NCBI GenBank assembly: GCA_025617745.1
Contig: CM046858.1
Span: 45,427,162 to 45,491,161 of the forward strand
Length of the DNA: 64,000 nt
Direction of reading: 5' to 3'
DNA from: Heliocidaris erythrogramma
Lineage: Eukaryota; Echinodermata; Echinoidea; Camarodonta; Echinometridae
Part shown: positions 1-12,705 of the stretch, one piece after another
How the letters are laid out: each line of letters starts with the position of its first letter
Position numbering within the stretch: position 1 is the stretch's first letter
Notes under the pieces: model-generated
Told to the model about the DNA's origin: nothing
What the model saw: only the letters and a program-made list of their open reading frames with translations
Database searches by the model: none
Made by a program: the position numbers and the translations under genes

Positions 1-213
1 TTCACACACGACACTGCCAAGAATACTGATGAATACTTATAGTACACACAAATTCGTTATCGGACTTGTCTTCATTTTCAAGTTTTCACTTTGAAAAACA
101 CATGTCTTTTCCCAATGCAATTAACAGACACAAGTAATATGCTATAAAACATGCTCAAAATCTAAATTGACGTTTATTCTAAGTTTCTGACTTGTTGTGA
201 CTATTCTACTTAA
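1..213. other. No gene seen; left flank of a TTAA-flanked element
   Basis: AT-rich sequence with no splice-bounded reading frame and no clear repeat. It ends at the TTAA (210-213) that borders the element starting at 214. Confidence 0.5.
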
Positions 214-1935
214 AGACCTGGTCCGGTGACTGAACAACTATATATCAATGGAAAGCTTATTGGACGTAGAATACAAAAATATATGATTAAGACCAATGAG
301 ACATTTCGTAATTGCACAATAAGCAAAACAAAAAATAATTTTCAGCCTCCCCGCCATTTACGGGTGAGCGGGTCCGAAATAAATCGCAAGCGCTATGACA
401 TCATCTTATGAAGACCCGCTAGAACTTGAACTTAGTACTAGAAGGCCGCGACGCAATCGTGCATGTATTTGTACATAAACACAAGTTGAGCGGGGAGAAG
501 TCCATTGAACGCTGCATAATAAAGTTTCTTTACAAAAGTTTTGAGTTGTCATGGCCTCAGGTGTGATCGAAGAAGATCAGGATGATTTGCTGATGGACTG
601 TGAATACGAGGAGGTAGAGGATGGTGAGGAAGTAAGTAGAGAAGATGAGGGAAACGATGAAAGTGAATCGAGTTCTGGCAGCGGCAGTAGTGATAGTGAC
701 GAGGACAATAGTGATCTGGCCGGTGATGAAGACGGGGATGCTGCCGCAGGTGAAGGGGCAAGGTTTGGGTAGTTACTAGTAGCGTGGGAGTACGAGCCAC
801 TGCCAAGATGAGGACCGGGAGAAAATGTAGGAGATAGAGATTTGCAAAACCGTGAGAACAGAATGCATGGAAATGTAGAAGATTGGTGAGTTTTGTGATT
901 TCTTGTTGATGATTTCAATAACGATCTGAAACTTTAGCAGAATGTTTAGAATGAGCAAACTCTCTCACCATGCTCACCTAGAGCTAGACTAAATTTTCAC
1001 TTGATCTGGCGGATATAAATGGCGACTGGGCTTAACGAATTTGGCCATTTGTGATTTATATATAAAGTATTTCTTCAAAATGAATCAATATTTTGAGCTT
1101 GGCTGTAGGGCCAATAAGTTTAACGCGAGGACATCGTCGACTGTCAACTTCGACAACTGCGGCCTTAGCTATAGTATACCTACTAACCTAGCGTTCTCGG
1201 CAGCTCCCGGTAGGTAGGCTACCCGTAGCGCGGGCGGCATAGACATGCTATGATAGCCCTGATGCAGGCCAGCCACGTATGCAGTCCATGCATCCGAAAA
1301 TGCAATTTCAAGATTCCTGCAATAAATATTTTACAAAGAATCGAAGAATTTCGTCTAAATATATGGTAAGAATGATTCCTTTTGCATTTTGATGGCTATA
1401 ATTTTGCTAAATCTAGACTAAACCAAATCTAAAGTTTAACAAAGTTTAACATGACAAAGTTAAAACCTAACACAAGCAATGCACTCATTATTGTGCGAGA
1501 CATGCCTACAAACGTGTAGAGCATAATCGACTCATAACAGCCCCCAAATTAAATGGAACGACGATTAATCCCCATTCATATCTATTTTATTCAGTTTTAA
1601 TTAAAATAATCATTTTAATTAGTAAAATAAGACGCAAAGTCTCATCGAGTTACGTACCATTCCGTATTGACATCGCCTACTGTGTGCAGAAAGATCACAG
1701 GCTCGCGATCGATCGCTACATAATATGACGTCATCCGCTGGAAGGCTCTTATTCGCGATGTTACTTCAGGGTTTTGAAGCACTTGAATTCCACCGGAATT
1801 CCAGATTTCAAACCACTATTTCTCATCCGCATGGCAATTTCTGGATAAATAGTGGTGATTTTCCTCTTCTGTGTCCCCTAAGCTTCAGATTGATATATAA
1901 TTCACCTATTTGATTTCTCGGTTCGGACCAGGTCT
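214..1935. mobile_element. TTAA-flanked DNA transposon derivative, AGACCT ends (copy A)
   Basis: The sequence is bounded by TTAA on both sides (210-213 and 1936-1939). It has terminal inverted repeats that begin AGACCTGGTCCG and end CGGACCAGGTCT, about 12-13 bp each. A second, shorter element at 25059-25483 has the same TTAA border and the same outer AGACCT, so the two look like one family. TTAA target duplication is the hallmark of the piggyBac superfamily, but piggyBac ends usually start CCY, so the assignment is open. An acidic reading frame lies at 551-772; no transposase catalytic domain is visible. Confidence 0.65.
551..772 (+). CDS. Acidic Asp/Glu/Ser-rich reading frame inside the TTAA element
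   Basis: The frame opens with ATG at 551 and gives 73 residues, almost half of them Asp, Glu or Ser, with a run rich in SGSGSSDSDED. A good 5' splice site (GTAAGT) at 632 would end a 27-codon first exon in phase 0 after EDGEE. No matching downstream exon is seen before the element ends at 1935. Acidic N-terminal tails of this kind are common in transposases of the TTAA class, so it may be the leftover 5' exon of a transposase whose catalytic part was lost. It could also be a chance frame in repetitive GAT/GAG codons. Confidence 0.3.
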   Translation: MASGVIEEDQDDLLMDCEYEEVEDGEEVSREDEGNDESESSSGSGSSDSDEDNSDLAGDEDGDAAAGEGARFG

Positions 1936-1939
1936 TTAA

Positions 1940-4298
1940 TATCTTAAATATCTTAAATATACTTAAAATCTAGTTAATATTACCCATTGAAAGAAGGGTG
2001 CATGCTCCGTTGGTACGTGATATCAACTGCAGGAGAAAGAAAGACACAGTCAGTAAAACTATTAATACTTAAAATAAAGAGGAACAGTTGAGAAGCTATT
2101 AACAAAATCAATAACGTCGATAACCACTATTTCATTATACTTAATCTGAATATAAATGGCTCTATGCAAATGGTTGATTTTAGTTTCGCCATTGCAGGTG
2201 GCAGGGTCGTCCGTCACAACTACGGACCTTTCGATTTGCGCTTCGACATAGTCCACTGGTACGAGAAAACGTCATTTTGAAGCTCTGCGCATGCATCACG
2301 TCGTCTCCACCGTCGTTTAGTAGAATGTTTAGTCAGATTAAGACTGCGTCCACCATGGTTTTGACATCCTCTTTAAAACGTGAACCCGTTCTTAGCTATG
2401 ACGTTGCAAGAAGGAGAAAAACAAGAAAAACATAGGAAATGATAGAAGCTGAAGGATAATATAAAATAATGCAAATAAACAAAGAAAAACATGAGGAAAA
2501 AAGAGAAATGAAAGGAGAAACGTCATTTCCTTTCACTTTATGTCGACTGAAATCTAAACTGTTTTCAACACTAGTCAATATGAATAGTCGAAGTAATGGA
2601 CATGCTTAACCCGGGGGAATTGGACGCCGTTCCATGTCTGCATGATCGAAAACTAACTGAATAGACCAGCAGATTCGTTAAATAATTGTTCATTTCTTCA
2701 TAAAAGCATGACATTTGGCATGAAGGTAGAATTTTTGATGATGAAAAATTCTGGCCTGGGGCTCCGATACATTAAAAAAAAAAAATCATGACTATCTCAG
2801 GGTAATTTTCCTTCGTAACTGATCATATCTAGTTTTGATTTACAGGTACAAGGTATTACCAAAGACTTTAAATAGTATCAAAACATATTACTCTGACCTA
2901 CTTCCGTAGTACATTTTGGAGGCATAATTTGCTGTGTTAAAACAGACTCGGAAAAATACGTTCTCTATAGGTATAACACCTGAAAAGATGTCTCACTTTT
3001 TCTTGATATTTCATATCTTACTCTATATTTTTCAAGTCTGATTTTTACACGAGAAAAAGGATGGATAGTTAAAATATTTCTTGAACCTTTTTTGTCAATA
3101 AATGCCGCTATAAATTCCTTGGATCATGCCTGCTTTTTGACAGAGTCATCTGCCATAGGGTTAACACGTGAAAACATGGATTTTAAAAATGATTATAGTT
3201 CCTCTAGTATTACCTTCAATTTAGTGCAGATGTGGCTTAAATGTAATTTGAGACTCTAAAAAGGCTTAATGAAGGCTCAAAACAGGGGTTTTGAAATGAT
3301 TATAATTCCCCTAGTATTTATTTGAAATTATGAAAAATGTGATGGCAAAAATTTTCCTTCTCGCCAGCCCTCCGAAAGTCGCTCAGTGGAGGGGTGTAGG
3401 GTATCAGATTTATGAGTCCAGTTTTCCTCCATAATTCTCTGACAATCAAAAAAAAAGTTATCAGTTCTAAAAGGGGGATACAATTTTATTTAAAAGCCTC
3501 CTAAATCCGCCACTGTTCCATGCCCGGACTGTGACGTCAGTCTTGCGGGGTGGGCCTTTTTACAAGTTTTTCTCGGAGGGTTAATAGAACGACATTGTTG
3601 GCCTCCTGGGCTTCCAAACTAGAAGGGGGCCGCGGCCGAATCGCCCCCTCTTGATCCGCCCCTGCTATTCTGTCATGGATGTGAAGAATATGATTGCATA
3701 GTGTTGGTTTTCGATCTCATTAAATTGAAAGATTGGGGGAAGCAATAACAGATCATCTTTATTTTTTTTTTAAATTTCGTTCCAATTGCTTTTTTTTTAC
3801 TGTTTGTTTTTGTTGGGTTTTGCTTTTTTTTTTTTTTTTTTGCTCAGTGATTTTGTTTTTAATCATGTAAATCACTTGTAATTGTTGTGATTTCTGTTGA
3901 TTTCCTAATAAAAACACAAATAAAACAAATAAGAGATTATTTTTCCTCAGTTCTATTGGAGTCATTTTTTACAGATCGGTTGTAAGAGAGAAAAGAGAGT
4001 ATGAGAAAAATGAGAGGGGGGAGGAGAGAAAGACAAAGAGAGCTGGGCCAAAAGTAATGGGATATTCCTACAAAGACAGAATAGGACTGGTAATAAATAA
4101 ACTATTATCATCAGCTGCTATATTGTTGGTTACTAGTTAATTCAATTCAAAACACGGAGGCCATCCCCCTTTTCGTACAATCGGTAAAGGCCCTATTGCG
4201 TTGGTGATGGCTTCGGAGCCCTATACTGTTTTCTTCGCCTGTCGTCTCACATTTCTACAGCAGAATATTACAAATAACTTACCGTAAGTTGGTTATAT
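1940..4298. other. Intergenic, no gene seen
   Basis: Contains a purine-rich stretch of AGAAAAAC-like runs (about 2400-2530). There are two similar segments near 3180 and 3290 that share ATGATTATA, TTCC and CTAGTATT. A T-rich tract covers 3755-3845. No exon with coding character was found on either strand. Confidence 0.45.
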
Positions 4299-4582
4299 TG
4301 GTGACGTATCCAGGAATGCAGGGAGGGGGGGGGGGGGGGGGGGGGGAGGCTCACGCCTGACGAACAAAAAAAATCATCAGCTGCATTCTATTTTGAATTT
4401 TAGGATAAGCAAGCAAAAAACATTATTACAGTTTTCAGATTCTTTCTGTGCGGGGGGGGGGGGGGGGGGGGGGGGGTAGACATATCCTTTCATTCGATGT
4501 GTAACTAAGATATGTGAGATTTAGTTTTGGCTGGCACATAGGGGCACGTACATTCCTGGATATATAATCTTGGATACGCCAC
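4299..4582. mobile_element. Fold-back element with GTATCCAGGAATG ends and two long G runs
   Basis: The left end reads GTGACGTATCCAGGAATG. The right end reads CATTCCTGGATA, followed by TGGATACGCCAC, which is its inverted counterpart. Two homopolymer G tracts (about 4321-4346 and 4452-4477) lie between the arms. Short elements with GGCGTATCCAGG ends are common in marine invertebrate genomes. No coding capacity. Confidence 0.6.
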
Positions 4583-6521
4583 ACTTAATGTAGTCTTTAT
4601 ATTTATATAAGGAATTGCTCGCACGCAATCTCATTTTATTAAAGCATTTGCTGTCTTGAATTTTAAAAGAATTAGGTTAATAAAATTACATTGCAGGTCT
4701 AATCCCTATAATTTCCATAAATCATATCAAATGAAATATTCTGATTTAATAGGAAAATAAAGCACATTATTATTTTTAAATAACTTTTCTCGACGTTCCC
4801 GTCAGATATCGCAGTGTTTGCTCATATAGAGCTTAATATCAGGGAACATGTTTGGACCCCCCTATCATCACATAAATATTAATAGAAATTTCATAGCAAA
4901 TAACTTTAACAAAAATACAAACATCTAGTCCGAGGCCCCCCTCCCAACTCTCTCCCTCTCCTCCCTGGTGCAGTTGGAGTTGATTCCTATCTGTTTTGGG
5001 ACATAAGTTTGTAATTGAAGGGACAATATCAAGATTATCCCCTTTAGTTACGGCTTTACCAAAAGACAAAAGCGCTGTCCAGAAAAAGAAGAAAAAAATA
5101 AAGGAAATGAAAAAATACAAACATCTTGATTAAGACTATAACCTTTCCCTCTGGGCCGATCGACGTGTACCACAATATATACGCGTGCTTTATTTCGGCA
5201 CTGAGCACTCTTCCTATGTAAACTCTTTGGTATTACGTCGGATTTCAGGGCCTCAAAATTCATATTTTATTTTCAAATAAAGGCCGTCCCATATATTAAA
5301 ATGTTACAAAGTCAATGATCTGTGAATATAAGTAAAATGCTTCTAATTGTGATCATTTAGACATTATTTCTTTGAAATCAACATATGTGTTGCAGGAGCC
5401 CATTATGACCAAAAAGGCCCAAGAAAGGCCCAAAGCGTACTGAATATCAGAATATTCATTATACGAAAATTTGGTGGAAGCAAGCAGGGAAATTCTGTAG
5501 TGCCCCTAACTCTTTTTGACTTTACAATACTGCAATGTTCCTTTTTATTTCTTTGCGGACCACCCTACAGCATTTCGGGTGTGGTCGATGTATATAAGTA
5601 ATATAAATATAAATAATAAGCAAATAATTAGCGTTGGTGAAGGTGATGGGACAAACTACCACTTGAGGCGGTCTGGATGTAGCTATCTTTGCGAAGCGAA
5701 GCTAAGGAATATAGCGTTATACATTCAGATCGCCGAGGAAGTGATAGTACGTATCATGGCCTGAAATCAAAAGGTGATTATTTGCTTTATATTCCACATC
5801 TGAAACATTTAACTGGTACGAAAAAGACAATTCTTGTCTACTTCTCGAAAAAGACATTTAGGCCCGAATTCACAACCACCATAAACCGTACCCCTACCTG
5901 GGAGCGCACAATTGTTTTATCATTTAGTACGCCTATGGAGCTATGCGTAAAGGTCTCTTTAAATTGTTCACAGATGATGTTAAATGTATATATAAAGTTA
6001 AGGTATATTCTCATGCACAATTATGTGTTTACTGAATTTAATGAATAAGTTTAAGGAGGAAGGATAGTTAAACATGCACAAAAATTAGCTTTTCTAGATG
6101 TGGATATAAGCCAGGCAAGGCTTATACCTATAGGCTTATATTTTTATATATATATATATTTATATATATATATTATATATATATATATATTCAGCTTGCT
6201 ACCAGTGAAATTATGAGCACAAACGTTATATAGAAGTAAGTGTAAAAGGTTGACTTGATTTGTGTATTTGTGTATTGTGTATTGTGTCTATACAGACTAC
6301 TTTACACGTGTGTGTGTGTTATACAAATTGCACATGACTGTATTGGCAACTTTCGAAAGAATAGAGACTTAGATTGGATAACTGTAAAGTGTAAATTGTT
6401 CAAGAAAACTTTATTCAATATGTTTGCAATATTTCATCACCTTGAATGAGATGTATTTTTACTGTCAGAACATACAATGTTCAATAGTTCGTTGTTTTAT
6501 ATCATGCTAATGATGCAATAC
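4583..6521. other. Intergenic, no gene seen
   Basis: Reading frames here (for example 5689-6048) show no domain or splice structure. A one-sided copy of the GGCCCGAATTCACAA terminus found at 16477 occurs at about 5862, followed by unrelated sequence, so it is probably a truncated fold-back element. An AT dinucleotide tract spans 6140-6190. Confidence 0.45.
5228..5385. repeat. Dispersed repeat, left copy of an inverted pair
   Basis: About 158 bp that match 8640-8812 in reverse complement at moderate divergence. Shared blocks include AAAATGTTACAAAGTCA, AATATAAGTAAAATGCTTCTA and a region around GGCCTC-AAATTCA. The copies are about 3.3 kb apart. They may be independent copies of a dispersed repeat or the old termini of a larger element. 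Confidence 0.6.
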
Positions 6522-6630
6522 CAGTGGCGGATCTAGCCGGAGTAGACACAATACATTCTACAGGCCCGCTTTGTTTGTGCACAATGGCGGGCCCCTAGAA
6601 TGTATTGCGTCTTACCAGGCTATACCACTG
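6522..6630. mobile_element. 109-bp fold-back element with CAGTGGCGGATC end
   Basis: The left arm starts CAGTGGCGGATCTAGCC and contains ACACAATACATTCTA followed by GGCCCGC. The right arm carries the inverse, GCGGGCCCCTAGAATGTATT, and ends CACTG. CAGTGGCGGATC-type ends are typical of hAT-like non-autonomous elements in invertebrates. The target duplication is not clear. Confidence 0.65.
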
Positions 6631-6761
6631 CACAATGGAATGAAGGCGTGCATATCCTTTGTTTACATTTTGGGATTGGTGACTAGTCTTAAGAAACCAG
6701 ACTGTGTTAAATTATATATGTTTACAGAAATATTGTTCTAAAATGGTAGGGGAAATAAAGC

Positions 6762-7608
6762 GGGGTGAATTGGGACGCGGGAGATCTGGGACACCACCTC
6801 TAACTCATAAAATATTTAACCTTTTATAAATTAGTTTGAATCCTACGGAAGGTCTTAACTATCAGTGTTCACCCATATATACACAGCTATACTGCGACTT
6901 TGCTTGTAGGTTTAATTTTCACTTCTTTTTTTGACCACTTTTTTTCATTTCATCATTCATTGTCAAATATTTTATAAGTTTACCACTTGGATATAGTGAA
7001 CACCCCGCATACAGCATATAAGTCTTATATGACCCTATAATTTTTAATAATAGCGAAAAATACCAACACTAATATTTTGCAGGCATTTGTTGTTTTTTTT
7101 ACTATCGGGGTGAACTGGGAAATCTTGAACTGGGACATCTTGTCCCAGTTCACCCCGGTTCCTTTTTGTGTATGTAAGGAAATGAGCTTTTATCAGTCAT
7201 AATCCATAGACATATTACGTGGAAATATCTTTGGGTCTACATAAAAATCGTAAAAAGTCATATCGGTCAATTCCTTTACAAATCATTCATACTACTTCAG
7301 ACAAACCTGTGTGTAACCTCCCCCCCCCCAAAAAAAAAAGTATAAATGTTATGAACAATTATTTATTTTTGCCTAAAACCGTCGAAATGTGGGTTGAAAT
7401 TTACAAAACGCCCATCATTTCATCCAATATTTTTCAAATGGGCATGAATCTTTAAGTCAACTTTACAAGTGTCTCTTAAGCAGGTTTTTGTAAAGTGATA
7501 TTTTACCTTTAACATTCCCAGCACATATTTTCGACAACTACCAGAAAACAATGTAATTTTCAATGTAATCTTCAGTCAGATTTTTAATGGTATCCCACTT
7601 CATCCCAT
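6762..7608 (+). mobile_element. Element with GGGGTGAATTGGGAC ends (copy 1)
   Basis: It starts GGGGTGAATTGGGAC and ends GTATCCCACTTCATCCC, an imperfect inverted repeat. The interior repeats the same word in both directions near 7108-7157 (GGGGTGAACTGGGA, then CCCAGTTCACCCC). It is clearly homologous over its length to 62864-63868 in the opposite orientation. The interior frame at 7219-7455 matches the corresponding part of that second copy, but no domain is recognisable. Confidence 0.7.
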
Positions 7609-9057
7609 TCAAGTACTTCATTTTTAATGATTACTTTGCATAAAAACTAAAATTATAGGAATTGTGTTAAATATGTTGTTTTGTAGCCTACTATTGGTTT
7701 TATTTACGATGTAAACATGGATACTTATTATATATTTATTTTTATCTACCAGTAGGCACTTATGTGGAGGTTTAATTGTTTACAAGTTGCAGTCTAGTTT
7801 GGTGATGGGCATAGCTGAGATGCTGTAATTTTCTCTATCATTACATGTATGACATATGCTGACTACAGACTAGGGTAAGTTGGGTCAAGTTATAACAATG
7901 TATATCCAGTAATTTATCGCAGTCAGAATATTTGATATTGATACATGTATTTCTTACCTCCGGAAATTTACAGATTTACAAAAATATATGTAATTTTGGT
8001 CTATGAACTCTATGTCAATTGAACTGCATACTTTTTAAAGAACAGAATTATAAGCAATTTTGTTAAAAACGATCACTTGCATGATTTCACGTTTATGATC
8101 ATGTACTTATGATGCTTTGTGTTTTACATTCTGTACATGACAGGGGTTTCTGTTTTCAATTATTTTCATCTTTGTTTTCGTCAGATAAACAACAACGATC
8201 ATCCGGCCAACTAATGGTGTCTTCAGTATTTTTTTCTGTTGTCGACCAAGTATTGTAAATGGCGATGTCCAGCCCCGCAAGTCATATCATGCTACACGAA
8301 TAAAAGTGGAAGGGAAGTTGGAAATCTCCGGCGAGCTTGGTTTGCATAAACAAGCTTGAAAAAAGGGGGAACACCTGTTCCGCCCGGCCTTGCATTGGCG
8401 GGCGGGCAGATTTCCAACTACATGTATATCCTTGGTGTCTAGACTTGGGATAAAAGCTTATTAACGCATTTCATACGTTCAAAGGTATTATCCGTTGTAA
8501 TATCTTAATCTTCTGAAAGTGTTTTGTATTATATTTAATTGTTTTATGCAATACAGGGCTCTCTTCCAAAGCAGTTTTTATGTTCTGAAGAGACTACCCT
8601 GTATAAAAAACACAGAATAAATAAATAATAAATAAATATATATTTCAAAGACATAATGTCCGACTGATCACAGTTAGAAGCATTTTACTTATATTCAACA
8701 GATCAGTGACTTTGTAACATTTTGATATATATATATATATATATATTTGAAAAAAAATGGGCACCTAAACCACTTGTTTGAATTTCGAGGCCTGGAAGTC
8801 CTACATAATACTACAAGTAGACTTACCTATTATTAAATAAATTATGAAGGAAAAATACCCCAAGAGATTCATGTTTATTCAAAATGGGCACAAGAGGCCT
8901 CAGAGCCCAAATTTTAGGCGGCCCCATATCCAGAATTATGCAGCATCCAATTTGATCCAAATCTACCTACATGCCAAATGTCATACTTTTACGAAAAAGT
9001 GCACAATTACTCTTCTGTGACAAAACCGGTAATTCTACTACTGGCAGAGATGCACCT
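7609..9057. other. Intergenic, with small repeats
   Basis: An inverted pair (AGTTGGAAATCTCC near 8318 and AGATTTCCAACT near 8410) marks a probable short fold-back of about 105 bp. A stretch at about 8555-8640 ends in AATAAATAAATAATAAATAAA and resembles a retroposon 3' tail. No gene found. Confidence 0.4.
8640..8812. repeat. Dispersed repeat, right copy of an inverted pair
   Basis: Reverse-complement partner of 5228-5385 (shared blocks given there). It is interrupted by an (AT)n run at about 8728-8746. Confidence 0.6.
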
Positions 9058-10222
9058 CCCAGAAGGAATAACCAGTTAGACCAGTAAAATATTTTAACTG
9101 GTTTCCAGTTGATTTTTAACTGGACCAGTTAAGATCAACTGGAAACCAGTTGCATGTAATTGCATTTCAGTTGAAAAAAAGTAGTAAAACCAGGTGAACT
9201 ATTTTTGATCCAACTGGTGTAACTGTCCATTGAAAAATGGCCATATTTCCAGTTAAACCATGATGATTGAGCAAACTCCGGCTCGCAATTTTATTCTGGG
9301 ATACTACTAATATAACAAAGACATTATTACTAATTTTATCATCATCATCATCTTTTCATTATTATCATTATTAAAATTATTATTAAAATTATAATTATTA
9401 TTATTATTATTATTATTATTGTTGTTATTATTATTGTCAATCGATAAAGCAAGATGGGTTTCCAGATATGGTCATCTGGTTTAATTCCAGTTTTTGTTTC
9501 AATTAGAATTCACTGGTTTTTGACCAGATAGACCAGTTGATCAACTGGTTTTACCTCATTTGCATATTTGCTATTTTTCTAGAGAAATCAACATTTAAAG
9601 TGAAATACAAATGCAATCTTATTTCTTTGTTTTAATATTTATTCTACATATTTGTGTAAAATATTTCACAATAAAAATGTATGATTTTACATATTTCAAA
9701 TAACAATAGAAAGAGTAATTCACTAACCGTCATCACAAGTCTATATAAGAAACCAAATGGAAGTTTTCTAGTTGACCCTGGAAAATACCAGTAAGACCAG
9801 TTGGAAACACCAGTTGGAAAAGCACCAGTAAGACCACTTGGAAATTTTTTCTTACTTCTTTTGCCAGTCGTTTATACATCTCTCAAACTTTCTGCCTATT
9901 TACTGTACATTGTACTTGATTCTTTACTCCTATGTTTGGAAATTATGCTTGTAAATCATTTCTGAAAATTGTTTTGATGTAAATGTGGAATGTGGAACAA
10001 ATAAACTTCAAACTTCAACTACCAGTTGAAAATTCCTGTTAGAAGGCCAGTTAAAAATTCCAGTTACAAGACCGGTTAAAAATACCAGTTGAAATGGTTT
10101 TGACCAGTTCACTTTTAACTTGACCAGTTAGACCTGTTATACCAATGTTTCAATTTCCAGAGTTACCAGTTGGAATTTAACTGGTTCAACTGGTCCGGTT
10201 TTAACTGGTTTTTCCTTCTGGG
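9058..10222. mobile_element. 1.16-kb element with dense ACCAGTT motifs near both ends
   Basis: Terminal inverted repeats begin CCCAGAAGGAATAACCAGTT on the left and end AACTGGTTTTTCCTTCTGGG on the right. The sub-terminal 200 bp at each end carry a dozen or more copies of ACCAGTT/AACTGGT in both orientations. Two more clusters lie at 9470-9550 and 9770-9850. Such arrays are typical of transposase-binding sub-terminal repeats in hAT, CACTA and similar elements. The middle holds an (ATT)n tract (about 9360-9435) and a segment ending AATAAACTTCAAACTTCAAC near 10017, which looks like an inserted retroposon tail. No transposase frame is visible. Confidence 0.7.
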
Positions 10223-11949
10223 TTGGGGGACCTTTACGTTATGGTGCTTTCGAGGGTCCTATACTAAGGTCAAAGATCGTTTGAGGTCTTATATCATTTT
10301 AGGTTAAATGTTTTTCGCACAAGACTCTCTTATGACTAGTAACTTTAATTTACATACATTGTTGCAATTAAGTACAATGTACAACCAAACTTGGATCAGA
10401 TGCTCTTTGGCGAAATTCATGTATTTTGGTCATAGGTGGGCAAGACACAATCGGGTTATTTGCCTGTTGATATGCACCATGTATATGGACATCAAATCTA
10501 TGGGCCTATTATTCTTCTTGCGATCTTTTGTTTCGATTTCAAGTTTAAAAAAGAGTAGTTTTGATTTACTTACCCCAAGAAGTAATAATGACAGCCATCT
10601 GAGAACATGAAGCATGCCCGTTTCACGTTGATTCCACATAACGGTAATGGAGGTGTTTTAATCAGGTTCAAAGCAAATTCATTAGTCGATACATCCTCAT
10701 GATCATGCTATCTTAGGGGATTCCATTAATGGTGAGGTATATACAGAATATCTCTTTTGTTTGATGATGTGACTACGAGTTAGAATGTTAGGTAGCAATT
10801 ATGTTACAAATGCAAACGATCCTATAGCACGTAGTAACAAAGAGCAACATCGATATATCAAGCTTCTTCTCCGAATTATACAAAGTGAAAAGTGCGTACT
10901 ACTTTTTGGAGGTATTGATATTATGTTTAGGAGAGAACCTTATAACACGCATGCAAGTTTTTTCTTCCCCAAATTGCTCCTCTAGTCAAATGGCAATATG
11001 AAGTTAGCACGTGATTTCTTTAGAGCTGAACATCTGCCATTTCCCAGTCAAAGGAGTGACAGAGAAAGTGCCCTGATTGTCCCGCTTCGAAAGTAAAGAG
11101 TGATTTTCTTTTTGCAAAATCATTACGAAACGATATCAACAGCTTCAGCCACAAAGACCGGGGTGAACTATGTAAAAGTCGACTATCGACTATGGTGAGA
11201 GACTATTGCAGTGCGCCTTCCAACAGCTAGCCTGCATCCCCCACGTGACCTCTAGATAGTAGCCAATCACATCGCCTAAACCTTTTCCCCACCCCTCCGG
11301 CCCCTTCATGCACTTCCCTCCGCTCAATGCATTTTTGTGTCGGTGTCTAAGTATTCTTCTTATTCTCAGCAGTTGTTTAGTGGTTAATTTATATGACTGC
11401 ATGTCCCGGGTGTCATTATGTCCTTTAGAATATATTTATTTCGAGTTAACTTTCCCAACCCATGTGTACTTAAGATGTGAATAGGTCTCAAAGTAAAGTT
11501 GTTCCTTCAACTGACTTTCAATCCTAGTGTTGAGGGTATGAATCCTTGCCCGATCCAGGTGTAAATGGGTACCTGATATGCTTTAGCTCTAGCGATTTCC
11601 GACTCATGTGAGACATTTCAAAACTGACTCGCTTTGTCATTATGCATAATGCTCAGCATATTTTATATGCTTGTAGAAGACAACTAATATACGATAGGTG
11701 AATCGAAGCAAAGGAATATCCTGTAATGTAAGTCATAACTCGTATTCTCTTTCCTAAATCCCTCTAACGCAGTAGTACATGCTCACAGAAAATAACTTTT
11801 ATACACGAGGTTCAAACGCTTTCTCTTTCCCCCACTTCCCCCACTTCCCCTTTTCTCACTGCGCTTCCGCATCTTATAGAAAGATAATATTTTCATAAAG
11901 TATAAGCTTGATAAAGGAGAGATTTAAGTTGCTTTGAATAAAAGCAGAT
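10223..11949. other. Intergenic, no gene supported
   Basis: Includes a SINE-like fragment near 11525-11640 with the block CCAGGTGTAAATGGGTACCTG, also found at 12088 and in altered form near 41700. A minus-strand frame at 10430-10639 encodes MLHVLRWLSLLLLG before a GTAAGT site. It could be a signal-peptide exon, but no partner exon was found. Confidence 0.4.
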
Positions 11950-12260
11950 CAGTGGGAGCACTGTAGGGGTATTGGTGAATGTTCTTGACTTTCATATACG
12001 AGAGGTTCTGGGTTCGATCCTCGCTGGGGCTTGCATCCTTAGACCCACATCTTGCATCCTTAGACCCACATCTGTCCCTTTCCACCCAGGTGTAAATGGG
12101 TACCTGGCATTTGCTGGGGTAATAGTAATTGCAGGACCCTCATCAGGAAGAACAGTATTGATGCTGATAAGGATTTCCTGGGTTAACAAATTATTGTTAT
12201 AATAATTATCATCATTACTATTATAATTTTAATTATTATTATCATCAATCTATCTTGCTG
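11950..12260 (+). mobile_element. tRNA-derived SINE (degraded A box)
   Basis: A B-box-like GGTTCGATCC lies at 12011-12020, inside GAGGTTCTGGGTTCGATCCTC. It is followed by CACCCAGGTGTAAATGGGTACC, a body block shared with other fragments in the window, and by an AT-rich tail with ATT/ATC units. A 21-bp segment beginning CTTGCATCCTTAGACCC is tandemly doubled at about 12029-12070. The A box is not clear. Confidence 0.6.
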
Positions 12261-12705
12261 GCAGAAGGAAATTTCCGGTATTAAAGGCGCTTTTAAGATT
12301 TTGATTGCTCTTTGCATATTATACCAATTATCAATGGGTGCGTTTATGTTTACTTTGCGAAGGCAGAATGAGTGTTTTGAAACAGTCATCTAAAACGCTC
12401 ATCTAAAATTCAGTTTCATGGGGTGCTTGTTTCCTCTAGGCGAAATCGGGCTTCGCAAACCCGCATTGTGGCGCAGTGTTTCGAAAGTTTTGAGTTACCG
12501 CGCTATACTACTTACAAGCATTGCTTGGGCACACATGCGATATGCACCGCGGATTTTCAAGTTAACCGGAAACACGTTTATAATGACGACTTTACCAGTT
12601 TACAAATGATAGTGCTTTTAAGCTTCCGCTCATTCTGGCCTGAAATCATCAACTAATTAAAAGTGAAAATGTATGGCAACTACATAATGTTGGTTGTTTC
12701 GTATC

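Noticed and set aside
10430-10639. Signal-peptide-like exon MLHVLRWLSLLLLG with a GTAAGT donor on the minus strand
   Set aside because: No downstream exon with fitting phase or domain was found to its left; kept only as a note in the intergenic entry.
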